From Paenisporosarcina sp050269735 (GTDB lineage: Bacteria; Bacillota; Bacilli; Bacillales_A; Planococcaceae), in the NCBI RefSeq assembly GCF_050269735.1, contig NZ_JBNNIX010000001.1, forward strand, positions 1,178,001 through 1,242,000: a stretch of DNA of 64,000 nucleotides, in the 5' to 3' direction. Made by a program: the position numbers and the translations under genes. Shown in pieces: positions 27,659 through 36,171 of the stretch; the stretch's first letter is position 1; each line of letters begins with the position of its first letter. The notes under the pieces are model-generated. The model worked only from the letters and a program-made list of their open reading frames with translations. It was not told the DNA's origin and did no database searches.

Positions 27659-28846
27659 TTATTGTGCGACGATAGATGATTGTTTTCTTTGGGTAAGAGA
27701 AGCAATGAAAAAACAAATAATTAAAATAAACGTTCCTGCCATATAAGGGAAACTCATGTTGATGTCGAACAAAATTCCTGCCAATGCTGGACCGACCATA
27801 TTCCCTAAACTCATATAGGCGTTGTTCATTCCGGCAGCAAATCCTTGTTCGGTTCCTGCCTGTTTTGAAATCAAAGTATTCACTGCTGGTCTCAACAAAG
27901 ATGCAGCGGTGAAAAATACGCTCGATACAATCAGAATCGGCCAGAAGCCATCTACAAACAAAACGGAGATCATGGCAAGAGCAGACACAAGTAAATTTAC
28001 GAGTATTACTTTCAATTCGCCAAATTTTTTGAACAACTTATTGATTACAAAAGTTTGAACGATTACACCGACAAAGCCACCAGCTGTAATTAACACCGCA
28101 ATTTCACCGGGTGTGAAGGCATACTTTTTATCCACATATAACGCAATGGTTGCCTGAAAATTGGCTAGTCCAAATGAAAACACGAACATGACGATTAACA
28201 TGACAAAATAAGGCGTAGTCGTTGAGCGTTTCATTTGTTTATAAAGGTTCTCCCGTTTAGCGAGCTTTCCAGCTTGCACGACAGGAGGTGCTGTTTGAGG
28301 CAACACAAATAGTGAAATAGCTGCTGCCACAAGAGAGGCAGTTGTAGCTACATAAAAAGGGAACCTTAGACTAACCTCTGCCAAAAAACCACCGATGGCT
28401 GGTCCAATCATAAACCCTAGAGACATCGAAGCCCCTAGTAACCCCATTCCTTTACCACGTTCTTCTTCAGTTGTAATGTCTGCGACAAATGCCATCATTG
28501 GCGGAACGATAAATGCCGACCCGACGCCGCTAAAGAACCGTGCTAAATACAAAATCCATAAATCCGAAGCCATTCCGAACATCAATTGAGACAATCCGAA
28601 AATAACCAGGCCAACAATAATTAAATACTTACGACCAAATTTATCTGATAAGTCACCAGCTAATGGAGAAAATAAAAATTGGGAAAAAGCAAACATGGCA
28701 ATCAGAAATCCGAGAGCCTGACCAGCCACTCCGAATGTATCCAAGTAATCTGGCATAATTGGAATAATTAATCCGATGCCTGACATAGCAATGAACATAT
28801 TAAACATTAGCACATAAAGTGCAAAGCGATTTGATTTACTCGCCAT
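27659..28846 (-). CDS. MFS drug-efflux-like transporter (NorA/Blt type)
   Basis: A 395-residue, 12-helix MFS protein. The N-terminal ALYVLMFNMFIAMSGIGLII, motif A GDLSDKFGRKYL near residue 66, and the motif C-like GPAIGGFLAEVSLRFPF place it with NorA/Blt/Bmr-like proton-coupled multidrug pumps. Substrates are not predictable. The frame extends 79 codons upstream through intergenic and repeat sequence; the ATG at 28846, preceded by AGAAGGATG, is the real start by family alignment. The stop lies inside the terminator shared with the GNAT gene. Confidence 0.88.
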   Translation of the reverse strand: MASKSNRFALYVLMFNMFIAMSGIGLIIPIMPDYLDTFGVAGQALGFLIAMFAFSQFLFSPLAGDLSDKFGRKYLIIVGLVIFGLSQLMFGMASDLWILYLARFFSGVGSAFIVPPMMAFVADITTEEERGKGMGLLGASMSLGFMIGPAIGGFLAEVSLRFPFYVATTASLVAAAISLFVLPQTAPPVVQAGKLAKRENLYKQMKRSTTTPYFVMLIVMFVFSFGLANFQATIALYVDKKYAFTPGEIAVLITAGGFVGVIVQTFVINKLFKKFGELKVILVNLLVSALAMISVLFVDGFWPILIVSSVFFTAASLLRPAVNTLISKQAGTEQGFAAGMNNAYMSLGNMVGPALAGILFDINMSFPYMAGTFILIICFFIASLTQRKQSSIVAQ

Positions 28847-28920
28847 AGTACATCCTTCTTTCTTGCTCAAACTGTTTCGAGTAACTAAAAGTTTACCACA
28901 TAACATAAAAAAAGCCATTA

Positions 28921-28949
28921 GAAAAACCTGCCTAACGTGCGGGCAGGTT
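28921..28949 (-). terminator. Candidate distal terminator of the pot operon
   Basis: AACCTGCC and GGCAGGTT pair around a 9-nt loop; on the minus strand this is followed by T residues. It lies about 390 bp after the potD stop, with repeat C in between. The rest of the 28847-29335 gap is repeat C and unremarkable AT-rich sequence. Confidence 0.65.
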
Positions 28950-29022
28950 ATAGACAGTAGACAAAGAATAAAATAAGTGAATATACTTGGATAATTTTTG
29001 AAAAGGTGCCTTGCATTAAATG

Positions 29023-29271
29023 TTGATTTCCATTGCGACGAGTAACCGCAGGAGCAGTCTTGTTTTCGCCGCCTCCACTCCAATCAACAGAAATTGCTTC
29101 TGTCAGTTTTTCTCTTCAAACTATTTAAGTAGGAAAGTGGTTGGCTATTTCTGAAGACTCCTGCGGAAAAAACGGAACAAGCTAGACCCCACAGTCTCAG
29201 CTGTCAGTGACAGCTGAGACGAGGAGGCTAGCGTTTCGTCCGCGGAAAGCGAAAGAAATAGCCAACCACCT
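29023..29271 (-). repeat. GC-rich composite foldback repeat, copy C
   Basis: Module 1 (29137-29269) has perfect 15-bp inverted ends GTGGTTGGCTATTTC / GAAATAGCCAACCAC. It contains a perfect palindrome (13-bp arms, 1-nt centre) at 29194-29220. Module 2 (29023-29093) runs from TTGATTTCC through TGCGACGAGTAACCGCAGG to CCACTCCAATCAACAGAAA. Read on the minus strand, the two modules follow potD in the same order as in copies A and D. Confidence 0.9.
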
Positions 29272-29335
29272 TTTTTCATTATGCTGAAACCTACCCAATA
29301 TCAGAGCAGATTGTGTTGTTAATTGAGACAATCCA

Positions 29336-30409
29336 TTACTGGGCATCCATTTTGAATTCCAGGAATAACTCATTGTATTTTCCAAGGGTTTCCAAGCCGA
29401 GATTCTTATAGACTTCAAGACGTTCCCGCATTTCTTCCGTCGGATAAAAACGTTCATCACCAGTTACTTCAGGATCCATTAATTCAATCGCCTGTTCATT
29501 CGGTGTCGAATACCCAACATAATCTGCATTTTGTGCAGCTACTTCGGGATCGAGCATAAAGTTGATAAATTTATGAGCCCCATCAACGTTCGCTGCCGTT
29601 TTTGGGATAATCATATTGTCAAACCATAAATTTGAGCCTTCTTTTGGCACAGCATAATCTATGTCTTCGTTTACATACATAATATCTGCAGCCTGTCCTG
29701 ACCAGACAAGGGCAACGGCAGCTTCACTGCGTCGCATCGTTTCTACAATTTCATCCCCAATAATGGCTTTAATATTAGGCGACAGTGTTTTTAATTTATC
29801 AGTAGCTTCCTGCAGTTGTTGCTCATCTTTTGTATTGAGTGAATATCCGAGTGTATTCAATCCCATACCCATAACTTCACGCGCACCATCCACTAAAATG
29901 ACTTCCTGCTTTAAAGAAGGGTCCCACAAATCTTCCCAGCTTTCAAACGTTTGACCATCTAACAGTTTAGGATTAAAGGCGATTCCAACCGTACCCCAAA
30001 AATAAGGAATGGAATATTCATTGCCAGGATCAAAAGGCAAGTCTAGGAAGTAAGGGTCTATGTTAGACAAGTTAGGGACTTTACTATGATCGATTGGAAT
30101 CAATAAATCGTTCTCTTTCATTTTTTCAATCGCATATTCAGAAGGCATTGCCACATCATATGAGGTTCCGCCTTGCTCAATTTTAGTCATCATTGCTTCA
30201 TTTGAATCAAAAGTTTCGTAAACAACGGTGATTCCTGTTTCTTCTTCAAACTGCTCAACAAGCTCGGGGTCAATGTATTCTCCCCAGTTGTAAACGCTTA
30301 TTGTGTCGCTGCCTGCTCTTCCAGAAGATTTATTCAACTGGTTATTGGCATAGAATAAAACTGCACAAATGATCAGTATTGCTACTGCCGCTCGGATGAT
30401 TTCTTTCAT
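29336..30409 (-). CDS. potD: Spermidine/putrescine ABC transporter substrate-binding protein
   Basis: A 357-residue PotD-type binding protein. The mature part starts ISVYNWGEYIDPELVEQFEE, the family hallmark, and VALVWSGQAADIMY near residue 225 is part of the polyamine pocket. It delivers polyamine to PotBC outside the membrane. The N-terminus is a hydrophobic helix, but the only cysteine there (LIIC, residue 15) is not in a good lipobox, since Ile replaces Gly/Ala/Ser. It is probably anchored by an uncleaved helix rather than by lipid. ATGA overlap with potC. Confidence 0.92.
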   Translation of the reverse strand: MKEIIRAAVAILIICAVLFYANNQLNKSSGRAGSDTISVYNWGEYIDPELVEQFEEETGITVVYETFDSNEAMMTKIEQGGTSYDVAMPSEYAIEKMKENDLLIPIDHSKVPNLSNIDPYFLDLPFDPGNEYSIPYFWGTVGIAFNPKLLDGQTFESWEDLWDPSLKQEVILVDGAREVMGMGLNTLGYSLNTKDEQQLQEATDKLKTLSPNIKAIIGDEIVETMRRSEAAVALVWSGQAADIMYVNEDIDYAVPKEGSNLWFDNMIIPKTAANVDGAHKFINFMLDPEVAAQNADYVGYSTPNEQAIELMDPEVTGDERFYPTEEMRERLEVYKNLGLETLGKYNELFLEFKMDAQ

Positions 30410-31209
30410 TTCGGTACCCCCGTTCTAAGCGGGTTCTTGGTGCGATTCGTCATGAAGTAATACCCGAGTACTAATAATAGAGTGACGATAAACAATAGAC
30501 CCGATAATGCATTAATGGTTAGTGTGATGCCTGCACGTGCCATCGAATAAATTTCAACAGATAAGGTAGTAAACCCATTTCCTGTTACAAAAAAGGTGAC
30601 CGCAAAATCGTCCAAAGAATAAGTCAAGGCTAGAAAGAAACCTGCGAATATCCCAGGTTTAATATACGGAATGATTACACGGCTCAAGACTTCCCGTTTG
30701 GAAGCACCTAAATCCAGCGCGGCATCAATTAAAGTACTGCTCATTTCCTGTAATTTCGGTAACACCATAATAACGACGATCGGTACGCTAAAAGCGATAT
30801 GTGAAATCAATACAGAAGCAAAGCCTAATTTCACGCCTACCATTGTAAATAGTATTAAGAAAGATGCACCGATGATTACGTCTGGGCTAACAATCAAAAC
30901 ATTGTTTAATGATAATAGCGCATTGCGAGATTTACGGTTTTTTAAATACACAATGCCGATTGCACCAATCACTCCGATTGCCGTGGATAAGAGGGCTGAC
31001 AATAATGCGATGATGATTGTATTAATCAGAATCATGATGAGTCGTGTATCAGCAAATACAGCTTTATAGTGTTCTAAAGAAAATGATTTAAAACTGGACA
31101 TCGTACCACCACTGTTGAATGAATAAAAAATCAAATAAAGGATCGGTGTGTACAAAATGATAAAAACAAGGGCTAAATAAACATTTGATAATTTACTTGA
31201 TCTGTTCAT
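30406..31209 (-). CDS. potC: Spermidine/putrescine ABC transporter permease PotC
   Basis: A 267-residue permease with six predicted helices and the EAA loop DAALDLGASKREVLSRVIIP near residue 165, which docks the ATPase. YSLDDFAVTFFVTGNG near 197 is typical of PotC. It pairs with PotB. The start overlaps the end of potB by 17 bases and its SD (AAGGGGG) lies within potB; the stop overlaps potD. Confidence 0.93.
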   Translation of the reverse strand: MNRSSKLSNVYLALVFIILYTPILYLIFYSFNSGGTMSSFKSFSLEHYKAVFADTRLIMILINTIIIALLSALLSTAIGVIGAIGIVYLKNRKSRNALLSLNNVLIVSPDVIIGASFLILFTMVGVKLGFASVLISHIAFSVPIVVIMVLPKLQEMSSTLIDAALDLGASKREVLSRVIIPYIKPGIFAGFFLALTYSLDDFAVTFFVTGNGFTTLSVEIYSMARAGITLTINALSGLLFIVTLLLVLGYYFMTNRTKNPLRTGVPK

Positions 31210-32017
31210 TAGAGAGAGCCCCCTTATCTTTTTGGCCAGTCAGTATCATGATAATGACCATAAACAATATCAAGAATACAGCAATGGTCGAACCCATTCC
31301 CCAGTTTCGAGTCACTAAAAATTGTTGTTCAATTGCTGTCCCTAACGTAATAACTTTGTTCCCTGCAATTAGTCTTGTAATCATGAATAATGAGAGGGAA
31401 GGAATAAATACCGCCTGTATGCCAGACTTCACGCCATTGATTGTCAACGGAAAAATTACTTTCGTAAATGTGGTCCATGAAGATGAGCCTAGATCACGTG
31501 CAGCATCGATTAGAGTTGGATTCAATTTATCTAGAGAATTAAAAATCGGTAAGATCATAAATGGAATAAAAATATAGACGGAAACGAAAATGAAACTGAA
31601 ATCGGTATAGAGAATTTGTTGAGTGCCGATTCCCATCGTCTCAAACAGTTTGTTTAAAGGACCTTTTACACCAAAAATACCAATAAACGCATATGTTTTT
31701 AGCAGTAAGTTAATCCATGATGGAATTATGATAAGCAATAACCATAATTGTTTATGTTTTGTTTTCGTCAACCAGTAAGCAGTAGGGTATGCGATGGCTA
31801 AAGTGAAAGCAGTAATGAGGAAAGCATACCAAAAGGAACTCAAGGTCAATTTCAAATAAACGGAAGTAAAGAAATTCTTATAGTTGATGAATGAAAAATT
31901 GCCATGTAAATCAAACAGAGAGAAATAAATAACAAGCACGAGTGGTGCAATAACAAAGAGCATCATCCATCCGATATAAGGGACTAAATAATATGAACGG
32001 TTTGTGTTATTTTGCAT
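31193..32017 (-). CDS. potB: Spermidine/putrescine ABC transporter permease PotB
   Basis: A 274-residue permease with about six helices and the EAA loop DAARDLGSSSWTTFTKVIFP near residue 190. The ATG at 32017 lies inside the last codons of potA and follows a GGAGAAG SD; an upstream ATG in the same frame would start deeper in potA without RBS support. It forms the channel with PotC. Confidence 0.92.
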   Translation of the reverse strand: MQNNTNRSYYLVPYIGWMMLFVIAPLVLVIYFSLFDLHGNFSFINYKNFFTSVYLKLTLSSFWYAFLITAFTLAIAYPTAYWLTKTKHKQLWLLLIIIPSWINLLLKTYAFIGIFGVKGPLNKLFETMGIGTQQILYTDFSFIFVSVYIFIPFMILPIFNSLDKLNPTLIDAARDLGSSSWTTFTKVIFPLTINGVKSGIQAVFIPSLSLFMITRLIAGNKVITLGTAIEQQFLVTRNWGMGSTIAVFLILFMVIIMILTGQKDKGALSNEQIK

Positions 32018-33113
32018 AGTTCTCTTCTCCATACGATTCCAGACGCTTGTCAAACTCTTCTTCCGTTTCATTCAAGCGCATGACATGAATCGCTTCCGAG
32101 TCAAAATCCAAACCGATTTCTTCCCCGACTACAGCCTTTTTCGTGGAATGGACAAGCCATTCATTCCCATCCTTATCAAATGTCGATAATTCATAATGAA
32201 CCCCTCGGAATAATTGGGTGTCTACTTTAACTGTCATTTTACCTCGATCGACAGTGGTAATTTCCAAGTCTTCCGGACGGATGACAATATCCACTTTTTC
32301 GTTCTGGGATAATCCCTTATCTGTACATTCGAAATCTTTTCCGCCAAATTGTACACGATAATCGGAAATCATCAGACCTGGCACAATATTGGATTCTCCG
32401 ATGAAATCCGCAACGAATCTGTTGATTGGTTCATCATAAATATCCATTGGTGTGCCGCTTTGCTGAATGACTCCAGCATTCATAACAAAAATTTCATCGG
32501 ACATGGCCAATGCTTCTTCTTGGTCATGAGTTACGAAAATAAAGGTTTTGCCAAGTCGTTGTTGTAATTCACGGAGTTCATATTGCATTTCGGTTCTTAA
32601 TTTAAGGTCAAGAGCAGATAATGGTTCATCAAGCAATATCACTTCTGGGTCGTTGACAATCGCGCGCGCAATCGCCACACGTTGTTTTTGACCACCGGAC
32701 ATTTCAACGATTTCACGGTTCTCGTATCCTTCTAAATTGACAAACTTAAGTGCTTCCAAAACTCGGCGAGTAATCTCATCTTTTTTTAACTTTTTAATAC
32801 GTAAACCAAAGGCGATGTTTTCAAAAACATTTAAATGAGGGAAGAGGGCATAGTCCTGGAAAACCGTATTAACTTGTCGTTCATTTGCTGGAACATGATT
32901 AATTTTTTTGCCATTAAAATAAATGTCACCACTTGTTGGTTCCATGAAACCGGCAATCAAACGAAGAATTGTGGTTTTTCCACAACCGGATGGACCAAGT
33001 AATGTATAAAATTTTCCACGTTCAATTTCAAAACTCACATTGTTTAACACAGGTGTCGCGCTATCATAAGATTTTGTGACGTTTTCAAAGCGGATAATGG
33101 TTGTGTCTGTCAT
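32007..33113 (-). CDS. potA: Spermidine/putrescine ABC transporter ATPase PotA
   Basis: A 368-residue ATPase: Walker A GPSGCGKTT near residue 38, Q-loop VFQDYALFPH, signature MSGGQKQRV, Walker B VILLDEPLSALD, and a C-terminal TOBE regulatory domain (about 275-350). It energises polyamine import. A strong SD (AGGAGGTCAATC before ATG) is present. The gene follows the xre-cupin regulator by 15 bp, so regulator and transporter share one transcript. Confidence 0.94.
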   Translation of the reverse strand: MTDTTIIRFENVTKSYDSATPVLNNVSFEIERGKFYTLLGPSGCGKTTILRLIAGFMEPTSGDIYFNGKKINHVPANERQVNTVFQDYALFPHLNVFENIAFGLRIKKLKKDEITRRVLEALKFVNLEGYENREIVEMSGGQKQRVAIARAIVNDPEVILLDEPLSALDLKLRTEMQYELRELQQRLGKTFIFVTHDQEEALAMSDEIFVMNAGVIQQSGTPMDIYDEPINRFVADFIGESNIVPGLMISDYRVQFGGKDFECTDKGLSQNEKVDIVIRPEDLEITTVDRGKMTVKVDTQLFRGVHYELSTFDKDGNEWLVHSTKKAVVGEEIGLDFDSEAIHVMRLNETEEEFDKRLESYGEENYAK

Positions 33114-33128
33114 GATTGACCTCCTGAA

Positions 33129-33668
33129 TTATAAATAAGAATGTGTAGCAATTATCAGAACTTCTGTTTCACCGTTATAATGATTCGTCAGTTGGTGATG
33201 CTCTGAAGCTTCAAAGTACAGGGATTGACCTTCCAGAGCGAAATACTCATGAGCTCCAAGAGTGAGTCTTACCTTGCCATTTAAGACATACATAAATGTT
33301 TCGGATAATGAAGGCTCGAATTGTTTAAATTCTCCCGATTCTAAAAATTTAACGAGAACGGGTTCCATTTCTTTGTCGTTTGATTCCGGAACTAGCCAGC
33401 GGATTTGGTATTTCCTTTCGTCATCAGTAAAAACGGTCTGGTCTTCTTCCAAATAAACAACTCTCTGATTTTTTTCATCATCAAAAAAATCTTTCGGTTT
33501 TGTTCCAAGCACTTCAAGTAATGAAAAAAGAGTTTCAATGGATGGGGAATTCAAATTTCGTTCCAATTGGGAAATATATCCCTTCGTCAAATCAGTACGT
33601 TCGCCTAATTCTTCCTGAGTTAACCCTTTCTTAATGCGTAAGCTTTTGATTTTGTTCCCAATTTGCAT
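33129..33668 (-). CDS. XRE-family HTH regulator with C-terminal cupin domain
   Basis: A 179-residue protein. The HTH covers about residues 5-58 (KKGLTQEELGERTDLTKGYI) and the cupin fold about 110-175, with SETFMYVLNGKVRLTLG. This architecture is the PuuR-like class that commonly controls polyamine genes and senses small ligands through the cupin. First gene of the pot operon and therefore likely autoregulatory. The start at 33668 follows GGAGG; the frame extends 13 codons upstream without RBS. Ligand is inferred from context. Confidence 0.88.
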   Translation of the reverse strand: MQIGNKIKSLRIKKGLTQEELGERTDLTKGYISQLERNLNSPSIETLFSLLEVLGTKPKDFFDDEKNQRVVYLEEDQTVFTDDERKYQIRWLVPESNDKEMEPVLVKFLESGEFKQFEPSLSETFMYVLNGKVRLTLGAHEYFALEGQSLYFEASEHHQLTNHYNGETEVLIIATHSYL

Positions 33669-33717
33669 AAAGAGGTGCTCCTCCCAGGTGCTATTAATAG
33701 CAAACAATGATTATGTA

Positions 33718-33749
33718 AGTTTACTATCACAATACTTTGAGTTTACTAT
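33718..33749 (-). promoter_or_regulatory. Candidate operator: two direct repeats before the xre-pot operon
   Basis: AGTTTACTAT occurs at 33718-33727 and again at 33740-33749, 22 bp apart (about two helical turns), between the promoter -10 and the xre start. The spacing suits a dimeric HTH protein. Candidate binding site for the encoded regulator; inference only. Confidence 0.45.
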
Positions 33750-33760
33750 AAATGTCTTTT

Positions 33761-33788
33761 ATTATACAAATTCAACCAATTTTTGCAA
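33761..33788 (-). promoter_or_regulatory. SigA-type promoter of xre-potABCD
   Basis: On the minus strand TTGCAA and a perfect TATAAT are separated by 16 bp, about 95 bp upstream of the xre start. Confidence 0.7.
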
Positions 33789-33825
33789 GAGTTTAATTTA
33801 AGATCTGTAGCAATCTTTAACATCC

Positions 33826-33857
33826 TAAAAAAATCCCATCTTAGAAAGATGGGATTT
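33826..33857 (-). terminator. Candidate distal terminator of the CorA-like gene
   Basis: AAATCCCATCTT and AAGATGGGATTT form a perfect 12-bp stem with a 3-nt loop. On the minus strand it runs into seven T residues. It lies about 520 bp after the stop at 34378, with repeat D in between. Confidence 0.8.
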
Positions 33858-33910
33858 CAGATTATAGACAAACAATAGAATGACAAATGAAATAACCAAT
33901 GCAAGAAATG

Positions 33911-34323
33911 TTGATTTCCGTTGCGGCGGACGCGTTTCGCGGGCACGGCTTCAGTCTCCTCATCACTAAAAAACGTTGCTCCTGCATCGCTCCGCTAGCT
34001 TCGTCGCAAATGAAATGTGCAAACTTTCATTTGCACATTTCATTTCTTCCGGGGCCTTCAGCTCGTGCTGTTCCCGCTGAAAAGAAATTGGTGTGCCAAT
34101 TTCTTTGCGACGAGTAACCGCAGGAGCAGTCTTGTTGTCGCCGCCTCCACTCCAATCAACAGAAAGCACTATTAACACGTTTTTCTAAAAATATATAAGT
34201 AGGAAAGTGGTTGGCTATTTATGAAGACTCCTGCGGAAAAAACGGAACATGCTAGACCCCGCAGGCTGAGCCGAGGAGGCTAGCGTTTCGTCCGCGGAAA
34301 GCGAAAGAAATAGCCGACCACCT
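33911..34323 (-). repeat. GC-rich composite foldback repeat, copy D (largest)
   Basis: Module 1 (34207-34321) has inverted ends GTGGTTGGCTATTT / AAATAGCCGACCAC. Module 2 (33911-34165) runs from TTGATTTCCG to CCACTCCAATCAACAGAAA. Inside module 2 are two perfect palindromes: 16-bp arms at 34008-34045 and 11-bp arms at 34081-34106. Sequence beside module 1 (TAAGTAGGAAAGTGGTTGG) is shared with copy C. Frames at 33899-34178 are incidental. No gene is seen in 33669-34377. Confidence 0.9.
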
Positions 34324-34377
34324 TCTATTTTTGAACGAGTGCATTAAATACGAATACGATTTTATATACTTTTAAAT

Positions 34378-35829
34378 TTATCTATATTGATCACGTTTCC
34401 ATTTTCTAATTTTCTTCCATAGGCCCTTGCCGCCAGTTGTTACTAATAAAATTACCGATAGAGAAATGCCGGCTAATGCGGTAATGAGTGAAATCCATTC
34501 AAAAAATGAATAGCCAGGTACTTTGGACCAATCAGTTTTGCCTTTCCAATCTTCAATGACCAGATTCATTCCATAAATACCGGATACTACTGTAAATACG
34601 GTTAGCATAAATAACAACATATTATGACGTTTATTTGACTGATTCTCTTGTGCACGATATAGCTCATGCAATGTCTGTTTAACTTCTTCGTAAAGTGAAT
34701 TCAAATGAAACGTATCTCGATATGTTTTAGTTAACTCTTTTCCTTCTGTCCGAGCAGAAACTTCCCCAAAATAATATCTGGAGGAAAACTTAGAAATTAA
34801 TTCGATTAATTCTTCCACATAGTCTTCATCCTGCTCCCATTGGATCTCGCTATATTCGAATGACATTCGCAATAACATGATTTTGTAGAAATAATGAAGC
34901 AACAAATTATAATGATGCGTTCCCATGAATTGCGAAAGCGGTCTCGCCAATTGTTCACGAGTTTTTATGGAAACGGTAATCTGGGCATGGTCGGAAGTAA
35001 CTGTATATGAATCAGGTGCCCAACGGTCATGTACATGTTTTTGCACATAGCGCTCGATGTATTCAGCATTTGTACTAGACATGAAGGGGCGGCCTTCTGG
35101 ATTTTTTCCATCCAATTGGCCCATTCGATATAACTGATCTCCACTAATCGGATGTTCACCGTCAGCAATGAAAAAACCTGAAGATAGCATACGTTCGTCT
35201 TCAAAGAAAGGAAGGCTGCCGAAATAGCCTGCCCGTTTATCATCATGAACGATGTAAGCTTTGAGAGAAGGACAGAGATAGCCAAATACAAATTCATTCG
35301 TTGTGTTGAATTCCCGACCATCTTTTCGTATTGTGGCTCCTTTTTCTTCATCAAGTTTTGGTTCTAACACACGAAAATGATTCATAAAATCGAGCACTTC
35401 AGATAATTTTTCTTGTTCTTTGTTCATTTCAGTCCGGATTGTAATCAGGCCAATGCCAAAAGGACAAATCATGACATCAATACTGTTAACAAAAAAGGAA
35501 AAAGAAGTGTCATGAACATCCAGAATAAAGGATTCATTGACGCGCTTGGAAAAGCGAAGAAACCCTTGTTGATCGGTACGTTGGGGGAATAATTTTCGTT
35601 CCAGGAATGGTAAAAAATATTGATCCAATTCTTCATGTTTAACTTCTATATCTTCACCATAAAATCCATGCTGTAAATCTTTTTGATCTAATGAAAAAAA
35701 CGTGAAGTGGTTTTTTCGTAAATGATCAGCAAGGTTTTCACGTTCTTTTTCATGGAAAGAAAATGGAAAAAGAAATGACATGTAAGCCTGGTTCAAAGTT
35801 AGAGGATGTATTTTTGCAGTTGAATCCAT
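34378..35829 (-). CDS. CorA-like membrane protein with GMN motif
   Basis: A 483-residue protein. The long N-terminal part is soluble and unassigned. A helical stretch precedes two C-terminal helices at about 418-437 and 453-473. The first helix ends in IYGMNLVIEDWKG, and GMN is the selectivity signature of CorA-type Mg2+ (or Mg/Co/Zn) channels. The N-terminal domain does not look like classic CorA, so the ion and even the transport role are uncertain. The start at 35829 follows GGAGG; an in-frame ATG ten codons upstream lacks an RBS. Repeat D follows its stop. Confidence 0.68.
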   Translation of the reverse strand: MDSTAKIHPLTLNQAYMSFLFPFSFHEKERENLADHLRKNHFTFFSLDQKDLQHGFYGEDIEVKHEELDQYFLPFLERKLFPQRTDQQGFLRFSKRVNESFILDVHDTSFSFFVNSIDVMICPFGIGLITIRTEMNKEQEKLSEVLDFMNHFRVLEPKLDEEKGATIRKDGREFNTTNEFVFGYLCPSLKAYIVHDDKRAGYFGSLPFFEDERMLSSGFFIADGEHPISGDQLYRMGQLDGKNPEGRPFMSSTNAEYIERYVQKHVHDRWAPDSYTVTSDHAQITVSIKTREQLARPLSQFMGTHHYNLLLHYFYKIMLLRMSFEYSEIQWEQDEDYVEELIELISKFSSRYYFGEVSARTEGKELTKTYRDTFHLNSLYEEVKQTLHELYRAQENQSNKRHNMLLFMLTVFTVVSGIYGMNLVIEDWKGKTDWSKVPGYSFFEWISLITALAGISLSVILLVTTGGKGLWKKIRKWKRDQYR

Positions 35830-35898
35830 TTTCAAGACCTCCACTATTTTTTCTTTCATATATATATGTTAACATGAAACTCGGAAGGAGTGACGGTT

Positions 35899-36171
35899 AT
35901 GGGAAGAACCATGATGTTATTTTTGGATCCTAAAGTACGACAACATAAAAAATCACAAAATCAAATTGAAGGCACTTTTCTTTTGGTGAAAAACCGTGTC
36001 ATTGCCGATGATGAAATCTGTGATTATTGTAATGATTGTTTTGAACCTTTATCGTATCATGATGAATACGACGCTTGTTACTGCGAGCCATGCAATGCAT
36101 GGAGAGAAGAAGCTTGTACAGATCCAACATGTGAATATTGTGAATTAAGACCTAAACGCCCTTTAACATAA
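35899..36171 (+). CDS. Small cysteine-rich, probably zinc-binding protein
   Basis: A 90-residue protein. Its C-terminal half carries nine cysteines in clusters (CDYCNDC, CYCEPC, CTDPTCEYC), consistent with one or two zinc ribbons. I do not recognise the family. The ATG at 35899 lies eight bases after GGAAGGAG. It is divergent from the CorA-like gene with only about 70 bp between them. It is followed by a 320-bp gap (36172-36491) holding a short AACAACAT/ATGTTGTT hairpin and the leader of the peroxiredoxin gene. Confidence 0.7.
   Translation: MGRTMMLFLDPKVRQHKKSQNQIEGTFLLVKNRVIADDEICDYCNDCFEPLSYHDEYDACYCEPCNAWREEACTDPTCEYCELRPKRPLT

Noticed and set aside
33899..34178. Open frames of 70-72 codons over repeat D
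   Set aside because: Same repeat artefact; overlapping frames on both strands, and no RBS.
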